From Dryomyza anilis (Eukaryota; Arthropoda; Insecta; Diptera; Dryomyzidae), in contig OX638131.1 in the NCBI GenBank assembly GCA_951804985.1, forward strand, positions 52,945,078 through 53,009,077: DNA of 64,000 nt, read 5' to 3'. Position numbers and translations under genes: made by a program. The notes under the pieces were generated by a model. That model had not been told where the DNA came from and searched no databases. It saw only the letters and a list, made by a program, of their open reading frames with translations. Shown here in pieces: positions 56,696 to 64,000 of this stretch. How positions within the stretch are numbered: position 1 is the first letter of the stretch; each line of letters opens with the position of its first letter.

Positions 56696-56823
56696 TAAAA
56701 AGCTATCACAGCTTCCATTCGCCAAACGATTGAAGTTCAGGCGAATGATTTTTACGTTCGCTTCAGTTTACTTTTTCTGGAGAATGAAGTCTGGCGAATG
56801 GGAGCTGTGGTAGCTTTATAACG
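56696..56823. repeat. Hairpin element, unit 3 (imperfect arms)
   Basis: Counterpart of 26309-26437, with about five arm mismatches. Confidence 0.72.
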
Positions 56824-57864
56824 TTCGCTTCGCCAGTCATGATAGGGCCCTAAATTTAAAAAGTAATAATAAAAAGAATATCATAAATTTATAGACTGCT
56901 TATGACATCCTGGCTGGTTTTTCTACTGATGCTGTCGGTGTTGATGATGAACTGGGCTTATTTTTCTGCTGCTATAACTCTGGTTTTTTTGAAGCCAGTA
57001 TAGGTGCCAAAAAGCTATTATAACCTGCTTCTAGTAAGTATAAGGTAGGCTTCCCGGAGAAATTGTGCTGCGTTATGTGATATGCTGGCATGTGGTAGTA
57101 GACGCGCACAAAAACGCCGACAATTTGTAGTTTGGTCCTAATATGTTGTAGAAATATATTATAAAGTAGATTACATTATATTTAATAATTAAATCATACT
57201 TGTAGGGATAACATTAAAAACCAGTTATTAATTCCAGAATACCAGTTTCCATGACCTTTTGCAATGCGTCCACAAGCTGCATTGCCACTTCCAAAAATAC
57301 GTATGTTTTTTTCGTATGACCTAGAAAAACCATGTGGATTTAAACAGCATCAAATTCTTAAACTGCATTGGATCACGCATATTTGCTGACAATGCCTGCA
57401 CATGAATCGGTGACTGCATTTATTTCGGATTTTGTAGCGCACCTAGAAAGCCCAAAGGCTGCAGACGATCTATTCGTTATCAGTAAACAGCTGTAATATG
57501 TTATGTGCTCAAATACCTAGTAAAATATAATTTCATTAAATAATTCAGTATTAAAATATATTTAAAACGTACCTGCAGATACATGTAAGAATTAACAAAT
57601 ATCTGCCATATTTCAATTATGCACCACCAAAGTACAGTTCTGAAAATACAAATATTATCAACCTTAATAAAAACCATGTAAAAAAATCAATTTTAATAAC
57701 TTTCGTAAATTAAAATTTCAAGAAAATATTGACATTTAAATCAGTTGCAAGCTAACACATTTTGTTAAACAAAGCAAGTGAAAACTCAGGTACACTGACC
57801 GGCAATGGTTGCATTGCAGCCGTTGCATTTTACAGCTACAAACCTTTACACTTTTCCACATTTT

Positions 57865-58480
57865 TGTTGTGTAATTATATTTTACACACATTATTATAAT
57901 ATTTGCCCACTGTATTGTCATGCGTTGCATAAAAGCTCGTTTTAAAGCTTAACTATTAAGATTAACTATTCTAATGCACGCAATGTTTCAAGCACTGCTT
58001 TGACTCGTTATTATTACGATCGCTACAATAACAGTTGTATGCACACGCGAGCATTGAACTTGCCGCGATTGCCGAAATATGCAACAGCTAACATGCGCGA
58101 GCATTGAACTTGCCACGAATACAGAAATATGAAACAACTAATAAGCAGCGCTGCGCGCAAAATATAATAACAATAACAAATTAGGCAATGCATGGCAAAA
58201 GAACGATAGTTACATAGGAATTTAAGGAATCGAAATATTGTTAGTTTTAAGATATTTTAAGTATAAAAGACAATGTAAATTTACAAATAAAGCAGAATGA
58301 AATCAGCATCAAATGCTTTCTCTTCTCTTGCTGCTTTTAAATAAGCTAAGCAACCAAAACCCCTAAGAGCTGCTGTGTTTTGAATTAAACACTAAGCGCG
58401 CCTCTTGACCTGTGGCAGTAATGCTGGTCACCCCGCAAAAATAGGAACATATCAGAAAATAGAATAGGGCACGACCAACA
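57865..58480 (+). repeat. 5' LTR of the second element (about 616 bp)
   Basis: TGTTG at the start and CAACA at 58476-58480 are inverted ends; an end at 58489 (ATTACA) is the alternative. TATAAAA at 58262 and AATAAA at 58286 fit promoter and poly(A) signals. A 25-bp word (GCGAGCATTGAACTTGCC) is repeated near 58048 and 58098. The partner LTR is outside the window. Confidence 0.65.
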
Positions 58481-58489
58481 TATATTACA

Positions 58490-58508
58490 TGGCGATCCTG
58501 CAAAAATC
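58490..58508 (+). promoter_or_regulatory. Candidate primer-binding site
   Basis: TGGCGATCCTGCAAAAATC begins 0 or 9 bases after the LTR end, depending on which end is right. The TGGCGA start fits tRNA-Ser-type priming only loosely. Confidence 0.5.
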
Positions 58509-58562
58509 AGTCGAATTCTGACGCGCAAGTCGAGTAGACACTTAACAAAATTTTGAACAACA

Positions 58563-58871
58563 ATGAGCCAAGCAGCAACAACAACACAACAAGGGCCGAA
58601 GAAGCTGACTATTGAAAAGTATTGTGCAAGGCAACTGAGACATAAAGAGGAGCAGCTGACGGCAATACCTCAGCAAGAAGTAGCAACCACCAATAAGATA
58701 AAGAAGAGAGGCGGGAAACTGCAGAAAAGTTTGAAGCGGCTGGGCCACCTCAAGCAACTTGTGAAAACGGAGGCGACTCTTCCATCGTGGACTGACGCGC
58801 AGAAGATTTGGAGGGAGATCGGCGAAATTGAAGCCGAATTGAAAAAAAAAACAAAAATAAAAAATAAATAA
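58563..58871 (+). CDS. Small basic ORF upstream of gag
   Basis: 102 codons from the first ATG after the primer site to TAA. It starts MSQAATTTQQGPKKLTIEKY, is rich in Lys, Gln and Thr, has a helical middle (KKRGGKLQKSLKRLGHLKQL) and ends in a run of lysines. It does not look like a Gag, protease or Env domain. Position and intact frame in an otherwise broken element suggest it may be a real extra protein. Chance preservation cannot be excluded. No family recognised. Confidence 0.5.
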   Translation: MSQAATTTQQGPKKLTIEKYCARQLRHKEEQLTAIPQQEVATTNKIKKRGGKLQKSLKRLGHLKQLVKTEATLPSWTDAQKIWREIGEIEAELKKKTKIKNK

Positions 58872-59298
58872 AAACAAAAAAACAAAAAACTTTTTATATA
58901 AAATAAATTTTAAAAAAATAAATATTTAAAAAAAAAATGAAAAAATAAAATAAAAAAAAACAAGAAGAAAAAACAAATTATTTTTATTTAATAGAATATA
59001 TATATACAAAAAAAAATTGGATTTCAATACTTGCAGTAATTGTATTGTCCTTCGTGCATCGAAATAATTTTATTTTGGTTTGCCGAAAATGAATCAGATG
59101 AGGAAACATAAAAGTAAACATTAATATATATGTATATTCTATGGAAAAAGTAAAAGAAAAAGAAAAATGAATAAGAAAAAAAAAAAAGAACAACAACAGT
59201 AGAAAACCAACATGAATATCATGTACATATGTATTTAAATTATTAGATTAAGTTATGTATTAACAAAACAAAATGTAAATAAATTTTAAGTATGTAAA
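58872..59298 (+). other. A-rich leader before gag
   Basis: Very A-rich, no useful frame. Similar in character to the leader at 30879-31717. Confidence 0.6.
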
Positions 59299-60668
59299 TA
59301 TGCAAAAATATACTCGAACTTTTAAATCAAATATTAAAGAATTTAAAAAAATCTGTCAATAGAAAACTCTCATTAGAATCTATAAATAAGAAATTTGAGG
59401 AACTTGAAACTCATAAAATAATATTCGAAAAAAATTTAGAATATATAGAAAAAATAGAAGCAGATAAGATTTCAACAAATTTTGAAGAAACTTATTGCGA
59501 ATTATTGGAATTTTTAGAAAAATTAAAAATAAAAAATATAACAGAAGAACTCATAACAAATACAGATACGTCGACAGGACAGATCCAATCAGATAATCAA
59601 GATTCAGAGGGTATACAATTAAATATAAACATGTCGAATTTCAATATTGAAACGGTGATGAAGGTAATACCAAAATTTAATGGTATTTTTAAAGAACTTG
59701 AAACATTTTTAAGAATAACAGAAATTATATATGATACACAAAATGATCCAAGTAAAATAGAATTAATTGAATTTGTCTACCATGTAAAATTAAGTACAAA
59801 TGTCAGAACCTCAATCATTGCGGCAATTCAGCCAACAAATTTCGAAGAACTAAAAACACTTTTAAAAGAACGTTACAAAATAAATACAACAATTCCACAA
59901 ATATATACAAAACTTTCTAACTTTACACAGAAAAATGTGTCGATAACGTCATTTAAAAAACAGCTTATGACAATAATATCTGATTTAAACCATTTACAAA
60001 TAGAAGAATTAGGCGCGAATCCTACAACAATTGAAAAATATTATGCATTAAAAATTTTTAAAAATGGTCTTCGAAACGAAATAAAGCAAACAGTGTTTGC
60101 AGCTCAACCAAAATCTTTAACAGAAGCAACAAATTTAGCATTAGAACTAGAAATATCTCAGAATACAAACAATATTTTTTACATGAACAGGAGAAATAAT
60201 TTCAACAATACAGGTAGACGTTCGAACAATAATTTAAACAATCAAAACAACAATTATAATAAGAATAATAATAATAATAATGGCAGATACAACAATCTTG
60301 GTAATAGAAATAATAATAACCATAATAATAACAACAATAGCAGATACAATAATAATACACAAAATCAACGATATAACAATAATCAAAGTCAAAATGGGAT
60401 GCACAATAATCAAAATCAAACCAACAGAAACCAAAATGCTCACTATAATAATAATAATTATAGAAACAACAATCATTCACAAAACAATAGTCAAAGTCAA
60501 AAACATAAATACAACAGAAACCAAAATTCTCACTATAATAACAATAATAATAATTACAGAAATAATAATCAGAGAAATAATAACATTAGAATATTACAAA
60601 AACACGAGGAAAGCCCGAATAGGATCCGATCTATTCTCCACCGCAGGGCGAGAATTAAGAATATATAA
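59299..60668 (+). pseudogene. Gag with Asn-rich tail instead of zinc knuckles
   Basis: An ATG at 59299 opens a frame that meets the main frame only across an A run near 59345, so the N terminus is broken. The main frame is open from about 59300 to TAA at 60668, with a coiled-coil opening (KFEELETHKIIFEKNLEYIE), a capsid-like helical body (about 59640-60170; FNGIFKELETFLRITE, LLKERYKINTTIPQIY) and then some 130 residues of mostly Asn with Arg, Tyr, His and Gln. No CCHC knuckle is present. The basic Asn-rich tail may serve RNA binding. It overlaps pol, which lies in the +1 frame. Confidence 0.8.
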
Positions 60669-61965
60669 AGTTTCAAATGATTTAACAAATTACGTAACAT
60701 TAGAACTTAATGGTAATAATAATGCACTCAAATTTTTAGTTGACACAGGTGCAGACATTTCGTTATGTAAAAATAAAAACATAAAATATATAAACACAGA
60801 AAATAGTTGCAAACTAACAGGTATTACAAAAGGAGAAATTTATTTGTTAGGAACAACAGAATTAACATTGCAAAGTACAGGTTTTATATTTCAGCATGAA
60901 TTTCATGTCGTAGATTCAAATTTTCCAATACCTTTAGACGGCATTTTAGGAAAAGATTTTTTAATAAAACATATGTGCATACTCGATTATGAAACATTCA
61001 CAATGACTGTTAATACAAAAAACAATGAGCTGGTGCTACCATTAAAAACCAATTTAGAAGAAGTAAAATGTATTAAGGTATCACCACGATCAGAGGTAAT
61101 ACACCATTTAAATCTTAAGGAAGACAGCGTAATCCTTAATGATGAAATAGCAAAGGGAGTTTATGTAGCTAATACAATAGTACCATGCAAAGGCATATGC
61201 CATATTAAAATTTTAAACACAGCAGATGAAACTGTCGTTATCTCAGATATAACAATAAATACAGAACCATTATCTGATTATAGAATACTCGCCACACAAA
61301 GAACAAATAACAATGACACACGTTTTAAAAGGTTAATGAAATTGCTTAACATTGTAGGAAATGATGATAGTGCCAAAAAACAACTTCTAAAATTTTTTGA
61401 TGAATTTCAAAATGTGTTTCATTTAGAAGATGAGCCTCTGACCTCAAACAATTTCTATAATCAGAATATAACATTATCAGACAATACACCTGTTTATATA
61501 AAAAATTATGATGAGATTAATACTCAAGTACAGAAACTTTATAATGATAACATTATTGAAGACTCAGTTAGTCCATACAATTCACCACTTTTACTAGTAC
61601 CAAAAAATTCGAAAGATACAATAAAATGGCGTTTAGTTGTAGATTTTAGAAAATTAAACACAAAAATTGTTAATTACAAATTTCCATTAACACGTATTGA
61701 AGATATATTAGACAAATTAGGTAGCGCAAAATATTTTTCAACCTTAGATATGACAAGTTCATTTCATCAAATAAGTTTCAACAAAGCGTCAAGACAATTG
61801 ACTGCATTTTCAACAAATAACGGACATTACCAGTTTAAAAGATTACCATTTGGTTTAAAAATATCATCAAACAGCTTTCAAAGAATGCTCACGAACGATA
61901 GCATTAACAGGATTAGATTCCAATGCATTTTTATACGTAGACGATATTATAATATTTGGTTGTAG
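60598..61965 (+). pseudogene. Pol part 1: protease and reverse transcriptase fingers/palm
   Basis: In the frame after the gag overlap: GSDLFSTAGRELRIYK, the aspartic protease (FLVDTGADISLCK near 60738, later DGILGKDFLIKH), a linker, then RT (SPYNSPLLLVPKNSKDTIKW, LVVDFRKLN near 61635, YFSTLDMTSSFHQI, FKRLPFGLKIS). A small insertion or duplication near 61893 throws the frame out, and the frame ends at 61965 just past where YVDD should be read. Confidence 0.87.
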
Positions 61966-62797
61966 TTTTTCCAACCACAATGAAAATTTAATTAAAGTCT
62001 TAGAAAGATTACAAAAGTATAATTTAAAATTAAACCCGTCCAAATGTAATTTTCTTAAAACAGAAGTAGTATATTTAGGACATTTAATCACACAAAACGG
62101 GATCAAAACTGACCCATCAAAATACAAAGTAATTAAAGAATATCCAATTCCGAAAAACGCTGATGAAGTACATAGATTTGTTGCTTTTTGCAATTACTAT
62201 CGCAGATTTATAGCAAATTTTGCAAACATTGCGAAATGTTTAAATACACTTATAAAAAAGAATCAACCATTTATCTGGTCAAAAGAATGCCAAGAAGCAT
62301 TCGAAACACTAAAATCTAAATTAATAAATCCACCAATATTACAATATCCTGATTTTAACAAAACATTCATTCTTACAACGGACGCATCTGACTACGCGCT
62401 GGGTGCAATTTTGTCTCAAGGAGACATCGGTACAGATTTACCAATCTCATTTGCCAGCAAATCATTAAACAAACAGGAAGTTAACAAACCAATAATCGAA
62501 AAAGAATTACTAGCTATATATTGGGGTATACATTTTTTCAGACCCTACCTTTTTGGTCAAAAATTTATTGTGGTAACAGACCACATACCGTTAGTTTCAC
62601 TATTTACACATAAAAACCCATCCTCAAAATTAACAAGAATAAGACTTGACCTATCAAGCTATGATTTTAAAATCATATACAAGCAAGGCAAAATGAATAC
62701 GAATGCAGATGCATTATCGCGAATTAAAATAGATTCAGAAATTTTAAAACAAATGATCCAGTATCTACTGAAATCAAATCAACAACAAATGTGTTAG
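61900..62797 (+). pseudogene. Pol part 2: RT active site, connection and RNase H
   Basis: In a new frame the catalytic box YVDDIIIFG (61934-61960) is followed by LKLNPSKCNFLKTEVVYLGH, FVAFCNYYRRFIANF and RNase H (FILTTDASDYALGAILSQG, IEKELLAIYWGIHFFR, VVTDHIPLVSLF, NTNADALSRI). The frame ends at 62797 and integrase lies in another frame. Confidence 0.87.
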
Positions 62798-64000
62798 CAA
62801 TTACAAGAAAAATGTCTGCTAAAGATAAAGCAGAAAAGGATAAATGCACTTCTCAACAGGAGCCTGATGAACTTCACATGTGGAAATGCACATCCAACAA
62901 TAACGTCAATAAAATAAACAAATTAAAATTTATTATAGAACGCAATCGTAAAAAGTGTACAATTTTTATAGATAAAAATCTAAATACAATATTCGTAAGA
63001 TGTAGCGATAATCCGCACAATCTAGATTGTACGCTGGAGAAACTATTATCACAAATGTGAAATGTAGATATAAATCAGTTAGCACTGAGCGTAGAAGATT
63101 CAATCTTCGATATTATTAAAAAAGATGTATTAAAAGAAAAATACAATAAGCTGCAGCAAGAAAAATTAAATGGCCAACAAAATAAAACGCGTTCAAAATT
63201 ATCAATATTAATATATAAACCACCGAAAAAAATAACCGACACTATAACACAATATAAATTAATCGAAGAATTCCACAATGCACCTTATACAGGACATTTT
63301 GGAATAAGAAAAACAATTATAAAATTAAAACAAAGATATATTTGGAAAAATATGAATAAAATGATAAAAAAGTACATATCACAATGTCATCTATGCAATA
63401 AAAATAAACAAATAACACATACTAAAGAAAAATTAGTAATCACTGAAACTACAAATAAAACTTTTGAAATAGCAACAATCGACACCGTTGGACCGTTGCG
63501 TATGTCCAATGGATACCGATACATATTAACAATACAATGCGAGCTATCGAAATTCGTAGTAGCATATCCAATGGAAACTAAAGACGCAAATACAGTTGCA
63601 TCAACTATAGTAGAACAATTTATTTTGAAATACGGTTGTTTTAAATCACTTAAATCAGATAGAGGTACAGAATTTGTTAACGAAACTATGAAACAAGTTT
63701 GTAAAATATTAGATATTAGACAGATCTTTTCAACACCATATCATCATCAAACTGTAGGCACAATTGAAAGAAACCATAGAGTTTTAAACGAATTTTAACT
63801 TAATTTTTCACAAGATAATGAATGGGATAAGTGGATATCATATTATACTTTCTCTTATAACACAACACCGCATGTTGATACTAATTATACACCCTACGAA
63901 CTTGTATTTGGCAAATTGCCGCAATTACCAAATGACACAATACACGACAACGAACCGATTTACAATTACGACCAATACGCAAACGAACTAAAAAAACGAA
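62798..64000 (+). pseudogene. Pol part 3: linker and integrase, cut by the window edge
   Basis: After a frame change near 62790 the linker stays open to TGA at 63058. The same frame then gives the HHCC finger (EFHNAPYTGHFGIRKT ... CHLCNKNK), the catalytic core (ATIDTVGPL, LKSDRGTEF, TVGTIERNHRVLNEF) and TAA at 63796. The frame continues past it with YNTTPHVDTNYTPYELVFGK to the window end. All three catalytic acidic residues are visible, but the two stops break the protein. Confidence 0.87.

Larger units (their letters stand above)
51922..57864. repeat. Tandem unit 3, interrupted at its right side
   Basis: Follows units 1 and 2 from AAGTGATTTTCGAATG to CACATTTT at 57864, where another LTR element starts. 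In units 1 and 2 the sequence there continues GCACATCTTCCAGC. Confidence 0.88.
57865..64000 (+). mobile_element. Second Ty3/gypsy element with gag and pol (runs off the window)
   Basis: It begins TGTTGTGTAATT within the unit-3 spacer and contains a 5' LTR, primer site, a small basic ORF, Asn-rich gag, protease, RT, RNase H and integrase. Wording is closest to the ZAM/Tirant group of insect errantiviruses, which would place env beyond the window. Several breaks make it defective. Confidence 0.88.

Noticed and set aside
60202..60480. Minus-strand Tyr/Cys-rich and Ile-rich frames
   Set aside because: They are shadows of the Asn-codon-rich Gag tail; repeats of AAT/AAC stay open in every frame.
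1..64000. tRNA, rRNA genes and CRISPR-like arrays
   Set aside because: No cloverleaf, rRNA-like or regularly spaced short-repeat pattern was seen; the long inverted repeats are transposon-like.

Overview
The window is AT-rich, intron-bearing eukaryotic DNA dominated by nested, decayed transposable elements. The element families (errantivirus-like Ty3/gypsy with env, Mag-like gypsy, copia gag, a LINE with an AP-type endonuclease), short introns of about 60 nt, and two host-type genes (an FRS2-like PTB adaptor and a broken Cullin-5) point to an insect, most likely a higher fly. Genus cannot be decided from the sequence.

Layout. 1-6632: two tandem copies of the 3' part of a dead Mag-like gypsy element, each with a 158-bp LTR and the same 3' flank, so they arose by DNA duplication and not by two insertions. 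6633-16930: gene-poor DNA with dispersed repeats, inverted-repeat termini, an errantiviral env fragment abutting a reversed copia gag, and a LINE tail. 17185-18402 (-): the only clearly intact host-type gene, an N-myristoylated FRS2-like adaptor. 19100-20020 (+): an intron-containing but frame-broken Cul5 fragment, followed by a solo LTR with ATAT target duplication.

21776-57864 is a tandem triplication with a monomer of about 9 kb. Each unit carries a LINE (minus strand) split by the same small TA-flanked DNA transposon, then a spacer with a small spliced ORF, a MITE, a long hairpin and inverted repeats. Later insertions hit single units. An 8.66-kb errantivirus-like provirus (599-bp LTRs, GAAG target duplication) lies in the LINE of the first unit. 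A 3.2-kb internally deleted gypsy element (273-bp LTRs, ATTA target duplication) lies in the second spacer. A second gag-pol gypsy element begins in the third unit at 57865 and runs off the window.

The nesting gives a relative history: LINE, then TA-transposon in the LINE, then triplication, then the three LTR-element insertions. All retroelement reading frames seen here carry stops, frameshifts or deletions, so none looks autonomous. The setting resembles pericentromeric or piRNA-cluster-like DNA, which is inference only.
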